Shown here: positions 13,001 to 27,090 of the stretch, piece after piece
Numbering within the stretch: position 1 is the stretch's first letter
How the letters are laid out: the number at the start of each line of letters is the position of its first letter
Assembly: GCF_901933205.1 (NCBI RefSeq)
Contig: NC_044577.1
Span: 6,955,321 to 7,019,320, forward strand
Length of the DNA stretch: 64,000 nucleotides
Direction of reading: 5' to 3'
Source: Camarhynchus parvulus
Lineage: Eukaryota > Chordata > Aves > Passeriformes > Thraupidae
Position numbers and translations under genes: made by a program
The notes under the pieces: generated by a model
The model's input: only the letters and a program-made list of their open reading frames with translations
Databases searched by the model: none
What the model was told of the DNA's origin: nothing

Positions 13001-14627
13001 AGATTGTATTCATTAAGCAGCAGCATCTTGACAATAAGTACTTTTAGTGTGTCTGAAACTCCTTGTGTTTACCAATTATCATCTGTGATGCTTGAATTGG
13101 TTTGTTAATCACAAAGCTGGAGTTCTGTTTTACAGGAGTGTATTGACACAGTAATTATAAATGCCAAGTTTTCATCTTTATTGTAATAAAAGTTTTATTA
13201 TTCAGTATTTGAAAGAAATGTTTTCACAACATACACATTCATATCTTGATACACATGTGCGCTCCGTGCAGTTTTCCCAAGAATGTTTCAGCTTAGTAGT
13301 GGCTTAATAAAGTATTCAGGTGAAGTAGGACCCTCATTTAGACCTCCAGAGCAGCCAGAAAGGTGAATTGTAGCATGAAATTCCCTCATAGTTTGAATTC
13401 AATGGAACAGAATAAGGTTCTTAACTTGTTGTACATTAGTTCAGTACAGGGTGGGAATCAGCTTCAAATTCCTTGTTCTATTTTATAAAGTTAATTATAG
13501 AGTTTAGGAGTTAAATACTTCTGTGGTCCGAAAAAGCAGGGTTTGTATAGATCTTACTCTGAATTTGCAAATGCATTCCTGCTTCTTTTGATGCTCTATA
13601 TCTCGGTGTTGTGAGAGACAACTAAAACTCTGTTGCAAGGGACCTGTATCCTCTTGTAATTGTGGTCTGATAAAATCCTGTGTAAGACTAGGTTGTTTGC
13701 ATCCAGAAGGGATTTCTCCCTTCTCAAATAGTTGTGAAGCAGCTAAATAAGCAATCTTTTTGGGGAGATCAGAAAGAGAATGTGGGTATGAAATACATTT
13801 TGTCCCTGTGGTGGGAGTTTATCAACTCTTAAGCTTTTGATTCTTGGGGAATAAATTGTGGAAATTGTAGATTGCTTGCAAAATGGATGTCAGAGCCATG
13901 TAGCAATAATGAATATATTAGTGTTTTATATGCAAAATATTGTGTTCTCTCTTAAAATTTAAAAAATAGAAATCTAAAATGTTCAGGGTGATGCTTTAGC
14001 TAAAATGTATCCATCCGGTTTAGGGTGGACCTTTGGCAAAATCTTTGTTCTTTCTGTGTGTGAAAGACATAGTTGTACTATTACATTTTAAGCAAGAGCT
14101 AGAGCAACAGATGGATGATGGAATATGCGATTTCTGCTTGATTTAAGTTTACAAGGCTCTTTAAAATTTCTCTCTGATTTTTGAAGAGGTAACAAAGCCA
14201 GTGATGGAAAGAGGAATATGGAATGTTCCTACTGCATTTTCGTAACCATACCTTTTGGTAGGTTGCTGCTCCAGACTTTGACTTTGTGCTAACATTGTGA
14301 TACATTTTTTGATCAAGCAGTTAACACAACATTTTATTACCCAGTGAAGCAATGGAGTTGCATAAGGCATGCAGTTTTCTAGTGCACATGGCATTGCCAT
14401 GCCATTGTTTAGTGTGCTTTGGTTTACCAATACTTGCTTGTTTTTATAAACTCAGGGAATGCTGGCTACTATTATCTGCCAAGTAGTGACTTAGCCAAAA
14501 ATTAGCTAAGGATTACCAAAATAACTCTTTCATTTTGCCTTTATTTGTAAAGCATCTATACCTGATGCTTTCTGCAGATGTTTCTGTTGTTTCTGATATT
14601 AAGATCTGACTCAAGTAAGAAGCATGA

Positions 14628-14663
14628 ATTGTTTGGAAATTGCAATGAATATTGTTTGGAAAT
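14628..14663. repeat. 13-bp direct repeat with 23-bp period
   Basis: ATTGTTTGGAAAT occurs at 14628..14640 and again at 14651..14663. The second copy runs into a small palindromic GGAAATATTCC. Confidence 0.7.
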
Positions 14664-17600
14664 ATTCCTTAGTCATTTTCTGTGGTGTCTTGGTATGGCT
14701 GGCATTTTTCCTGGCTATGACTGTGTGTCTGCATTCAGAATGTGACAGCCCCAAACTGCTTTTCTTGCAAGTTCTATGAGGCTTTTTTCGTGGTAAAGTG
14801 CCAATTTTTTTAACCAGTCTTCATTGTGAGTCTTCTTGGATGGTTATGAGGAAAGAATAGGATGGCTTTTAACAAATTTCTTTTTTGAGACTTTAAAAAG
14901 TTGCCTTACTTACAAAGACTGAGTGATTGGTTGTCCCTTGCCTCTTGTGCAAGAGGGGCACTTGTCTTGCTGTGCAATAAGTCTGGCAAAAACATACTGA
15001 CATATGACAGAAAAGGGCAGTAGTGCTTTGTCCAGTATTTTTTTAACAGGAATACCCCTTTCTTTCTATTTCTGTGGAGGAAAAAAAATAAAGTTAATAT
15101 CTAACAGGGTTCAAATGTATCCTGGGTAGCAAAGGTGTAAATTTGGGCAAGACAAGGTAACAGGAGACTGCTGCTGCACAGCATGGACCCTGATCACCCA
15201 CCCACAGTGATGCCTCACACAGCTTTGGTAAGGATGGCATTAAAAAAGGTAGCTTGTTTAGTTTTCCTTCCAAGTGAATAAAGAATACTCAGTAAAGTCA
15301 CTTAAATTTGGCATCTGAATCTCCCAAATTTCTTGTCTTCCCCTTCACAGCTGCTGGAGATAATCAAACTTAGGGAAATAAAGCATGAGCTTTTTCTTTT
15401 TATTGTGGTAAAGAGAAGACAGAATTAAAATTTCAGGAGTACCTTATTAAACAAATCTTTTAGGCATGGCTTGTCAGGAACTTAAGTGTACAAAAAGGGC
15501 TTGCCCAACGTGCACTTAGAAACCCCATGCTGCTGTATTGGGAAATACTCCTGTTAGAGGCAATTAAGGGGACACATGTAAAACAGTTCCTTTCTTTCTC
15601 GAGGATGTGTACTCATCATCATAAAATCTCCATGCATTATGAAACATGGTGGTAATAAAAAAAAAGACTGCTAATCCAGTTTGTCTCTTCCTGAATTTCT
15701 TTACTGCTTAAAGGTTTAGTCAAAAGGTTTTCTTGTGTGGTTACAGTTGCTAGAGGCCAAGTTGGAGCTGAAAATCTACAGGGTGTCAATACAAAGTGGA
15801 ACAGCTCCATGTGACACAAAGTTTATTTTAAGAGCCCTGTATCACAATTCTTAAGGCTCATCAGTTGTTCTTCCCCTTGATGTACGCTAAGACTTTAATA
15901 ACAGCTATGGAAATACTCTTCTGACTTCTACATTCTGAGAAACGTTGTGCTTCCAAACCTAGGAGCTTTTATCCCTTTCAGGATGTTCTGAGAAGGAACT
16001 GGGAATAGTGGAAGGAGAGGAGAAGCCAAGCAGTGCTGCTTCAGGAGTGCACTTCCATGGCTCACTAGGATTAGCACTATCCTTGCTGTTCAAAGAAACT
16101 AGCAGCCTGAAGGCTGCAGTCACAGTATGTGTGGTTTTGTTTTGCTAAAAGATACATGATCTTCTGTGACTCACTCGAATGATGTTTAATAGGGTCCAGC
16201 ATCATCCAGGTGAATGAATCTTGGCGGCTGCTTCCATTAAAAAAGTTTTATTTGCAGCCTCCTAGGTGGCATGTTTCATGCTGTTTAGCTGCAAGATCTT
16301 TGTGTCCTGCCAAAATAAAAAAAAAAAAGAAGGAAGTTTGTATTCCCAAATGTTCCTCTTGTTTTTTTAACCAGAGAAGTGGAAGTGGTTTTCTGATACA
16401 AAGGAATGAAGATTTTCTGCTAAGCAGAAATATACTACAGCCACTTTGTGTCTGACAGTATATTGTGGCATATTTGACAGTGTTGGAAGCCAAGGAATTT
16501 GACTTATATTTAATGCACAGCTTGCTTCTCTCAAAATACAGTTTGTTTCTGTCAACCTTACGCAGGAGGTGTTAAATGAAACAGGTGAGTTCCAGCAGAT
16601 GGTACCCTGACTGTGATGGCATGCAGAAGATACCTGTTCCTGTCCCACAAGTCTCAGGGCAGCTGTTTCTTAACCTGTGTTTTTGAGCAGTTGTGTTGTT
16701 TACTGTCCTCCAGAAGATTTGGGGCTTTTTCAGGCCCATATGAATGAATGTGAGATACTCTGGGTATGTTAGTGTCTCTCTGAATTACACTTTTGAGGTC
16801 TTTTCAGTCACTGATGTCTGAAATAATGGATCTGTAAGGAGACTGCTCTCTGTGACACCTGTGAGTCTCAGTTGGAGGTGCATCATTGTTCTCTGTTAGT
16901 TAGAAATGGGGAAGGATGGGAGAGAAAATGAGGTGAAATGGAAATGAAATAGATTATTTTTGCTTTGTCTCCATCTTAATGAAGTTGGATTTTGAAATAC
17001 AGCCATGACCATGGTGCCCACCTACGAAGTTCTTGCTAACATACAGTTGTATGACTGTAGAAAAGAGCCATAAAAGTGTCCTGAAGATCGACAGTTAGAG
17101 ACTCAATGCTTTTCAGAAAGAGCAATTACAAATGCCTTTTTCCAATATAGGAAAACAGCAGGTAGTGATGCTTGTGTTCTTTCATAGGGAGACTCATAAC
17201 AAGTATCAATCACTAAAACAGATGCTTAATAACTGGCTTTGGAGGTGAGGCATATGTTTTTGACAATGAAGATGATTCATCTTTTGGACAAGCTACCATT
17301 TGGGAAAACATTGTAGCCATCCATTGAGACGTTGAAATTGAAAATGTAAATTTTTGCTATAGCTTTTCAAAGGTGGAAATCCTGCCTAGATGAAATTTAA
17401 TGGCCTGTGACAGGTGCAGCAGGTAATTTTGGTCATGAAATTTAGAAATGCTCTGCCTTCCTAGCTTAGCATTCTGATGTGTTGTTGCCTGTTCCATCTG
17501 GAACAGTCTCCTTCACTAACTGCTTTATTTCTCAAGTGTGATGTTGATCTAAGGGTCTAAGAGATAAACTCCCAGAACACTTTAACTGGTCACTTTTGGC

Positions 17601-20600
17601 ATTGCAGAAACTTCTTCCTTCTTAGGAAATGTCTTTAATAGGAAGCTTCTCTTTTATTTGTGCTTCTTGATTTTTTCACATTGTTCAAAACTCAGTAACT
17701 TCCTGTTAGAAAAGAGCCATTTCTTAGGCTTGTGACCGGTGTGGATGTAGTTTGTGCTTTTTCTTGTTGTAATAAGCCATATTAGAAACAAGGTTTGGCC
17801 TTTAACTTACTGATAGTTTAACTATTTATTATTTATGGTTTCAGGCTGTACTCAGAAATATTTTTTTGCCTTCACCAATGCATTGTGTTGGACTCCTACC
17901 ATAACTCTGTAGCATTGAATTCTTCATATTGTTGACTCTTCTCATTATTGTAAGGTTGACAGCTCAGCTATGATCTTTTAAAAGTATCTAGGAGATTGAG
18001 GGGATAGAAATCTTACCAGTTTTTTGTGTAGTGGTTCATTTCATTCCCCACTGTGTGGATTTTGATGTAGTATCAGAGGTAGTGTTTAAATTCCTATAGT
18101 TGAGATTTAACAGCAGAACTGAGCAGGCTGGCATGGTGGCTGTGACTTGACAGACTGCTTTCTTCCCATTTCACTTTGTTGCATGCCTGCAATCCTTGTC
18201 AAGAGAGTGTGGATCACAGGTGCTAAGCGGGAGATGGGCAGCAGCTCCTTTCCTTGGAGTACAGGAATTTTCCTTTTGAGAGGGGTTCCCAGAGACAGCA
18301 GGACTCCTGGCAAGTGCTGCAGAAAGGCACAGCTCCCATGAAGTGATGGAAGGAGCAGTGAAGAGAACCCCCGGAGACTCCATAAGTAAAAGAAGCAGCT
18401 AAATTAATCTACAGAGTGACAAACCTGCTGAGCCCAAAAGGATTCACTGGCAGGGAACCAGTGGGCAGGAAAAAGGCTCTGTCTTTTTTTGGATTCTCTT
18501 CTCAGCAGATTCTCTTTTCTTAGCTGACTTACAATAACACATGCTTTGATGAAACTTAGATTTTTGGGTTTAGCAACCCCTGGATTGTTTTTGGTAACTT
18601 GTAGGACAAATTCAGCTCTAGCCCAGGCCAGCTTGGAGTTCTAGGAGAGCATAACACAACAGTGGACTCCAGTGCTGGAGGACTTGGACAGCAAAGGCTG
18701 TAGTTGCTGTGGAATGTGCCCATGTCAAGAGTTAGAAATTTTAATAGTTATGTGGAATCAAATTAATACTCTTTGTGCTGTCCTGTATGTGGGCTCATTT
18801 TCTCCTTTATTCTTTATTGGAGAAGGTAAGAATGAAATAGCACACAGTTACTTTTTTAGTGATGTGTAAGTTAAGGACAACTTGGGTCAAAGATTTATTT
18901 TGTGCTTAAGGGAACTGGAAGGATATTCTACCCCTATAGCTTTTTCCAGACACTTTTTGAATGCTTGAAAATTTGGAACGTGCAAAACCATGAGCTTTTA
19001 TCAGTGTCCAAGTTAGAAAGTCTATGTGAATATATATAGAATACATAGAATACATAGGGGAATTGTTATTGTAATGGTATTGATACAGTTGCCATACATC
19101 AGTGCTGTTTGATTTGGCATGTGGATTTTAATTGACTGCTTAAGGGGTTAGTGGACATCTGTTCAACATTCCAGCACACCCATTGAAGTAATTGGTTTAT
19201 AGCTGGTCCTAGCTGAATGTTGTATAGTGCTAACTTTGGGAGGAAAAAAAAGGCATTTTTGTTCCAAGGCATAATATGACTTTTTTTTGTTCCTGTTAAA
19301 TCATTGATGTAGAACAGGGGAAGCAGCTCTGAAGTTTTGCTAGTTACATACATAGTTAAATGGTGTGTTGCTTCCAGAGAAATGACAGGCGATGTAGGAA
19401 CTTTCCTAAAGGAAATTGAGCACAATAATGCAAATTGAATGTAATTCCATTGGGTAGGAAATCTAGTGAATAGCTGAATTGTGAGAGAACAGAGGTATTG
19501 TAGTGGTTGTTCAGCTTTTAATTAAAAATCAAAGCAGTCATATATTTTTTCCATTTCTACATACCAGGAAAAATGAACGGTTTGTACTTGATTTGTAAAA
19601 TCCATACCATGTCTTTGTAGGAGAATGCAGGGGGAAGCATGCAACATCTTAGAATTGACTTAGTATTTTTGTGGGATTTTTGAAACAAATAGTTGCTAGA
19701 AATCATTTTGATACCTGTCAGTGTCCCATATTTTATGTAAGTGTAACTTTGAACTGGACCTGTCTGAATTCAGAGGATTTGCTGATACAAAATTGAGAGG
19801 GTCACGCCTGACTTAACTTTTGGAATATTGGAATTTATTTGATTTATTTAGTACTTGGCTTGTCGTTTTCAGTCAATTCAATTATCCTTCAAATGAGGCT
19901 CCAAAAATTCTATCACTCTAAAAAGATGAAGTATGTGTGCTCCAGGAAAAACTCCAAACTTGTTTTTTCTGGTTTGTACAGGGAGATTTTTGTAGAAATA
20001 AGAGAGGAGAGAAAATGGGCTTGCAGCAGTTTTAGAAGTTTTTTGATATGTGAGCAGGGATATCTAGAAGCCTTAGATAGCAAATACCTTACCAAAAAGG
20101 GAAGCTTGGAAAAGAATTTATTGTAAATGCCAAGATTAGACGTTGTGCTCCTGGCAGTTGTCGAGACAGAAAGCGAAAAAAAATATTTAGGGAGTTTGTT
20201 ATTGCCACATCTTTTTTTCACAGTTGCTGTAGCAGCCATGGGAGGGGAGCAGCAGCTGGATCACACTGGCAGTAGGAGAAAGGAGCTAACTAAAAACCCC
20301 CTTGATCTTCAAAACCCTGCTCAGAATGGCTGTACTGAAAGAGAACCTCATGTATAATACAGGAATATTATTGCCTTCAGAAGCTTGCCATGCAGAACAG
20401 CTTTATGCTGTAATTCCAGCTTTTCCAGCACAATACAAGTAAAGTGCTTGATCTAACTGGTATCACTTATGGAAATTGAATGTTCACGGCAACAGTTCTC
20501 ACATCTCCTTGTATTTTCATTGGATCTCAGTGTCAGTGTTTCTTGCTGTAAATCTGTTTAGTTTTGTTTGTTTTCATGCACAACAAATAGCCTATTTTAT

Positions 20601-21859
20601 TGTGAGTATTTGTGGTAGTGGTATAGATTTGATACACAAGGGTGTCCTTGGAGTTCTGTTCTGTTTACAAGTCTGGTTACAGAAAGTCCATTTTGACATG
20701 GGGTCACTAGTTGGTAAAGCTGTGATCATTTCATCCTATAGATATACCAAATGGAAAGTGTTTTAAGATAACTTTTTAATGATTATTGACATGTATATGT
20801 CAATCACTTTGAGAGTTGTTAATGGGGAAAAAATTATCTCTTGGGCTGCAGTGCATCAGAGGCAGGATTCAGATTATAATTGGCTAGAGGGAAGGGCTTC
20901 TATCATCTTCCTCCCATACCCCAGTTGCCTGTCAGAAGAGTTTAAAACCCGTGGTTTTTAATGATTTCAGATGACATCCGGAGCATTTCTCGCTTAGGGA
21001 AGCTGATAACCTGCAGAGGCTTTGAGCTGGTGAGAGTTTTCATGTCTCGTTCCACCTTGCTGTGGCACATCAGAGTCTTTCTTTTGTTAACCCAAGAGCT
21101 TTGCTTAGGGCTGGCTCTGTGTTAGCAGCTCTGTAGGAAGTTATCTTGGTTGTAACAGGCTTGGGTGTGGGTGTTTCTGCTTTTAAATTTTAAAAGTTAC
21201 ATTAGTGTTTTGCCATAGAAAGTAGCCTGGTGAAATGAGGGCAGGGGAGCTTTATTTAGGGTCCCATATTGGTCTCATGAAAGTTTAGGTATGGCTTTTG
21301 TAGTTTTTGCAGTTCTGTCTCTGCTGGCCTATGCTCTCCCCTACTGTGGGAAGTGTGACTTAATAGCTAGTAAAGTAACTAAAACAAGTGAAAAATGTAC
21401 TATGGGACTCTGAAGTTTTCTTCATCAAAGACTTCACTGTTATAAAATGCTGATTCCATATTTTGCTAGTCTTTACTAAGTATCTCATATCCTGGTTTTT
21501 CCCCAAGTGTACATATCTTAATGTTTTTGCAGTTGGGCTACATTTCTCTTGGCTGTGACTGTATGGTCATTACTGTGCCCTAAGAGAAGGTCAGCTGCAT
21601 TCTTTGAGCATTTTTTGGTTTTTCATACACTTGCAGTCCAGGCTTCTGTGGAGAAACTTCTGTTTGCTGTCGGACTATGTGAATACATGCAGTCACCTCA
21701 AAACATATTTAAAAATGCTATCTGTGTTTTTCCTCTCTATGACAAGAATCAATTATGGCTTTATTCCTGGCTGTTTTGAACAGACAAAGGTTTGCTCTGT
21801 CCGCTGCAGGTTTAGGTTGCTTCAAAGCTGAAATGGAAAAATACAGAGATTTGGCAGGG

Positions 21860-21900
21860 TTTTTTTGTTTGTTTGTTTGTTTGTTTGTTTGTTTTTTTTG
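21860..21900. repeat. (GTTT)n microsatellite, about 7 units, with T-rich flanks
   Basis: Seven uninterrupted GTTT units run from 21867 to 21894, preceded by six T and followed by further T. It is likely to be length-polymorphic. Confidence 0.95.
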
Positions 21901-21995
21901 TAATGTGGTTATTTCCTGCAGAACTGCTTACAGCCAAAGATAGAACAGAGATCAGGTGGAATTTTTGCAGGCATATTAGAGGGAGCTTGTGTTGG

Positions 21996-22033
21996 GTCTG
22001 GAGTTTTTCCTTCCAAGGAAACAAACTCCAGAC
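21996..22033. repeat. Near-perfect hairpin: 17 bp paired, one 2-nt bulge, 2-nt loop
   Basis: The outer arms 21996..22006 and 22023..22033 pair perfectly over 11 bp. The inner arms 22007..22012 and 22015..22020 pair over 6 bp, with CC as the loop and an unpaired AC at 22021..22022. The structure sits about 100 bp after a (GTTT)n microsatellite. It is too short for a microRNA precursor. Confidence 0.92.
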
Positions 22034-22444
22034 AAGCCAGACAAACCCCTTGAGCTGGGCTTGTGTGGGGCTTCTCTGTTTGGTTGTAGTGCCTGTATGA
22101 CCATCACCTCTCCAGCTCTCCCTGTGGGAATTCTTGGAGTGGTAGGGTCAGAACACCTGGATCTTAGGGATTCACACTAATGTCTGAATAGTAGAGCAGC
22201 TCCATGTGCTCCTGGTTTGGACTATGTTTCTTGGTGTACACATTCTTTTGAGAAGCTTCAGAACTCAAGATGGGATTTTCCCACTTGGCAGTTATGCTCA
22301 TCATGTGTGTGCAAGATGATTGTCCATTGTTAAAATGAAATACTAGTCTTGATGAAATTGAATTCAATATTTTGTCTAACTGAAATTTAAGAAATGTTAG
22401 CAAGGCTACAGTTCTGTAATAAAACCTGAGTTATTGTTGTACCA

Positions 22445-22461
22445 TTTTTTTTTTTTTTTTT
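22445..22461. repeat. Homopolymer T17
   Basis: Seventeen consecutive T. Read on the minus strand it would be a poly-A tail, but no recognisable retrocopy lies next to it. Confidence 0.95.
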
Positions 22462-25400
22462 CTGGTGTGTAGTATTACATTTTGCCTCTGGGCATGAAAA
22501 ATTAATGCACATCTTAAATAATATGGCAGAATATCTAGTAACAGACTTAAGAAAAGCAAAACAGAGCTATCCAAATGAGTACAGCAGGTTTTTACTGCTC
22601 TGTAATATTTATGGGAAAGTGAATGGTTACAAGGTTGAACCTATGTTTGAAGTAGAGACCCCTGTAACATGTGCATGAATAGGGATAAATGCATAACCTT
22701 TTTGTTAGGTGGAAAACGTTTAATCAGAAAATTTACCAAATAAAACAATACCTGATAAACTTTTCATCTCATTGGGAAAGGAGGGATTGATTCAAACCCT
22801 AACCTGGCAAGAAGTTGTTGATGGGCTGAAGCTATTATTAACATTACTCCACAGAAGGCTATGGAGTGGCAATGAAGGTTTTGAATCTACTTGTCTCTCT
22901 ATACAGCCAGTACAACGTTTGGACCTTTTTTTATAACACAATTGTGTTTGGACTGCATTTAGAAGTAATATTCCCTAATATAGTTAAGTGTTTGCCAAGC
23001 ATGACCTCACCAGAACTCCACCATAGTGGTGTTGAACTGGAATAATATGTTCTCCAAAGGCAGCAGTGGCAGTCTGGTGAAGAGCAGGTAATGCAAGGTC
23101 CCCTCCAGAAATTGTGGATTGTTGTGTGTATTGATTTCCCATCATCAGTCAGTACAAGCTGATTGCTGCTATCTCAACAGACAGAGATTTTTAACCAAGA
23201 AAACAAAGGAGGGAAAAGTAAAAGGTGAATAAAAGTAAAAGTAAATGGCTTTGAGTAGGAAGAGAGTTGGAGATCAGTTACTGGCTGCAAAATGAGCTCT
23301 AGAATTAGGATGATATTTCAGGAAGTTAAATTTACTGAAGAATATGAACAATAAGAACTCTTAATTTCTGTGAAGATAATTTTCATCCTTTTTAAAAGAT
23401 CAAAACAAGCTTTAGTGTTGAAGGAAGATGTTTAATGTGTACTTTTCTTCTCCTTATTAACTTAGTGTGCTGCTTCTAGGACAGGTGAGACTGAATGCAT
23501 TTACAGTGCTGAATGACCTTGGCCTGTGCAGCCATTGCAGGGGTCACTGCATCTAAATTGTGGCAAAGCCAATACTGGGTTTCAGCAGGATGCATTAGGT
23601 ATTCTTTTGGAACTGGAGTAAGATAAAGTGTACTGCCTGTGCCTGACTGGGGATGGCTCACTTTGGTGTGAGTGGGTTTACTCAAAAGCAGAGAAATGTC
23701 CCTGTGAAATGCAGCTGTGGCAGCAGGAGAGCTGTGCTTTCTTAGAGGTCATTGCTGCAGTGGAGTTAAAGAGGAGGAGAGAAGCATTTTTATGTACTCT
23801 ACATTATCTTCTAATTGTGGAATCTGAAAACAGCCTCCCAGATAGACATAAACACCACAGGATGCCTCTTCCTTCACCAGAACTCATGGGGTTACTTGGA
23901 GAAGTTGCTTGGAGTCCTTGGGGAAGAGTCATGTATGGCACCTAGTGAAACTGTCCTTTAGTCTGCATGGCTGAGTCTCTGCACTCAGGTTGCTCAAGGC
24001 ATCTTTATTAAATGTGTGCAGTGTTGAAAAAAATGTTATAAGAGCTTCTTGTGTGTAGCATGTAGACTTGGCTTTGCTTGAAACTTTTGTTTGTGGGAGA
24101 TGTTTAAATTTAATCCTATTAATAGATTTGGTTCAGGGATAATTTCTGAGCCTCTTATCTAAAAATTTTTTATCCATCTAATATTTTTTCTCACTATGAC
24201 TTAGGCTTATCTTTGCTTTATGTAATGTGATTTGCAAAGCAAAGTTGGAGAACATCTGGCTTTTAGGTCACTGATTACAGCTCTCATGGTGGAATGTATT
24301 TGGCAAATAAAAATCTGAGAGAGCTTTTAAAAATTCAGAAGAAAATTGAACTTACCTTAAATATATTACACTTATTAAAAATCTATCTGATGGTATGGTT
24401 GAGAAACCCATCCAAAATACTTCTAAAAATATAATTGTTCCATATTCTTTGTAAAAGGGTTTTTCCATTCTGTTAGTATCTATGAAATAGATCTATTTTA
24501 GTTTAAAATATGCAGTGAAGACACATTATTTTCATAGTATATTTCAGTGATTGATCATTAATTTTAGGTTTGTGGTTTGGCAGTCTTATTTTTTGTATTG
24601 CCTCACTTGCCTCTTCCTCGATACTTTTTGACATTTAAAACACGTCTCAAAAAAGAGATTTCAATTTCTATAGATAACCTTCTCTACCATATTACCACAT
24701 ACAAATGAATGCTGATTCTTAATTAAAACAGTAGGGTTGCCTTGTTTGTCAGGTAACTTATTCACCACATGGTCTAAAGGTGATTAGGGTTTTTCTTAAA
24801 AGATAATATCTCTATTGTCAGGGCAATTTGAGAAGTTGCCATGGATGCCAGAAAAGTTGCAGCTCCAGTGTTCCATGTATTGTGCTGTGAAACCTGTAGT
24901 TTTTCATTTTTGTTCTTTTCTTTCCTGGGTTATTCCTGAAAAACAGGATTAATTACCCAGGATGAGGCTGGGTGGTGCTTCTAAAGTTTTACACAGTCAT
25001 CCCTTGACCAAGGCATTTTCCTTAAGATGGGGATCAAGTGCTCTATCTGATGCTTTTGTGGTATGGGCAAAAATCTGAAATTTTAAATGAAGCCCATGAC
25101 CCTCATTCCTTGCATTGCTTCCATCTGCAAAGGCACTTGTGGTTCATGTCCTGCTCTTGGTTGGGTGCACCATGCCTGTAATTAAGGGCAGTGAGGATAG
25201 AGCCAAGGGTATATAATACCATTGTGACCTATGGATGAAGTGGAGCCAAGAGGGGAGCAACTGAGAGTCTTTAAAAGCCATGATCATTGCAGAGAAAATA
25301 CCATTGTTTTTCCTGAGTAATTTATTATTTGTCACCTGATGCTTTTGGTCCCTGTTTGCTTGAGTTTCGTTTTCTTTGTGATTCCACTTAGTTACTTGTG

Positions 25401-26289
25401 GAATATATTTTTCCTTCTCAATTTTGTGTTATTACATGATCATAACATGGAATAATTTAATAGAGGTTGAGAATTTAGATGCTGTCCACTGTGCCTTGAT
25501 CCACTGGAGCAGTTCAGAGCTGGGAGAGAGGGGTCCTGTCTGATTCCAATCTCAACTGAGGTACTCTAAAGTATTAGGGAAATTTAGGCTGTGACTGAAG
25601 AGCAGTGCAGAGGCGTGCTTTAGACCCTTACAGGATGGCAAAAGTAATATAACCAACGGTGTTTTCAAGTATAGTGAAGTAGCAATAAACCTGGTGTTTC
25701 AGAAAAATCTAAAGGGGTGCAGTGTTACAGCCCAGCAGAGACCTGGCCATGGGAAGAACTTTAATGTGAGACAGTCTGAAAGCTGAGGTGAAGGCTTTCC
25801 ATGAGGAGTACATGGCACCATTGTTCACTTTATCATCTCAAATTGCTAAGAGAGAGACTCATTCTCCAGTTTGAATCATGTAAATTCAGATTTTAGGGAA
25901 AGAAAGTAGATCAGATTACAACTGTGGATGGTTTTTTTACCTTCAGACATGCACTGTTGTTACTCTTTTCTGTTGGCAGCAGCTTTTCTCAGTCGGTCCA
26001 TCCTGATTTGATTTTCATTTGTTCCAAGGCTTGATTAGAAGTGATGTGCTGCTGCAGTGTCTGAAGGTATCACTGTATCTCATAGAGGAATCTTGTTGAC
26101 TGAAATAACTCCCTTAGTTCTTCTTTACATGGTGCTCTTTATGGTTGTTGTAATGACTGTAAGTTGTTTGTTACTAATCAAATGAACCCTTGATACATAT
26201 TCATGTGCAGATGGCAGGGGCTCATCTCTGAACCCTGCCAATCCTTTGCAGTTGGTTGAGTGTCAATGTGCAAAATTTTCTGGTTTTGA

Positions 26290-26570
26290 TACAGCATTTT
26301 TGATCAATAATCATGACTATTACTGAGTGTTGACATCACTTTTATTCATGAGTTTTGATAGCAGCACCAATTAAAGTAGCAGCATCTAATGCATCATTAG
26401 AGATAAATTTTATCCTTGGCATGGTTTCTGTACTGAGTGCATTTTCTCATATGAGGTGATGGCACTGTCAGCTGCTCCAAATGCAATTCTGTATCAATGT
26501 GTTCACTATCAGTGTTGTGATAAGAGATATCAGCTAGCTGGGGTTGAGTTAGGTACAATTTAGAGATCTT
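26290..26570. promoter_or_regulatory. Candidate conserved non-coding element
   Basis: The block carries many TAAT/ATCA-type cores (GATCAATAATCATGAC, CACCAATTAAAG, TCTAATGCATCATTAG) in non-repetitive sequence. The call rests on motif density and is low confidence. Confidence 0.22.
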
Positions 26571-26829
26571 AATCTATTATTTACTGACTGGAAAACTTCA
26601 AATTGTTTGAGTTCTTTTCCTAAGTAAACCCAGGACTGAAGAGTTAAACAAAATTATATTTTGATGTTAAATGAATTTGCTTACTACTTTGTCTGGATAT
26701 AGAGCAAGTGTATTTTATTACTGGGAAGCAATATGTCCATTTAGAAAATGACTTAGGCTACAATATTTTTGTTGGCAAATTTATTTTCCAGGCATAATGT
26801 TCTAGTTTTTTTTCTATACCCATTTGAGG

Positions 26830-27090
26830 GAAGATGAAATCCCCATTAATCATGTTTCAAAGGCTGTGACGCTGAAATTACTCTGTTTTATGCAGCTGTG
26901 GGCTGTAGAATGTAGGCAGACTGTCATCTGCAACCTGGCCTTTTTAAAGTAATTTCTTATAAATCACAAACATAATCAAACTTTTAACACCAGATAAAAA
27001 CAATGCTTTTCTTTAAAACTGGCCCCAAATTACTAACCTGTCAGAATGTTTCAATCACAATTGCCATCTAAAGAGGAGGAAAAAAGGCTG
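26830..27090. promoter_or_regulatory. Candidate conserved non-coding element
   Basis: Non-repetitive sequence with CCATTAATCATG, TTTCAAAGG, GTGACGCTGAAATTAC, and a run of AATCACAAACATAATCAAAC-type motifs. It is similar in texture to the block at 26290..26570 and may be part of the same element. Confidence 0.22.
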
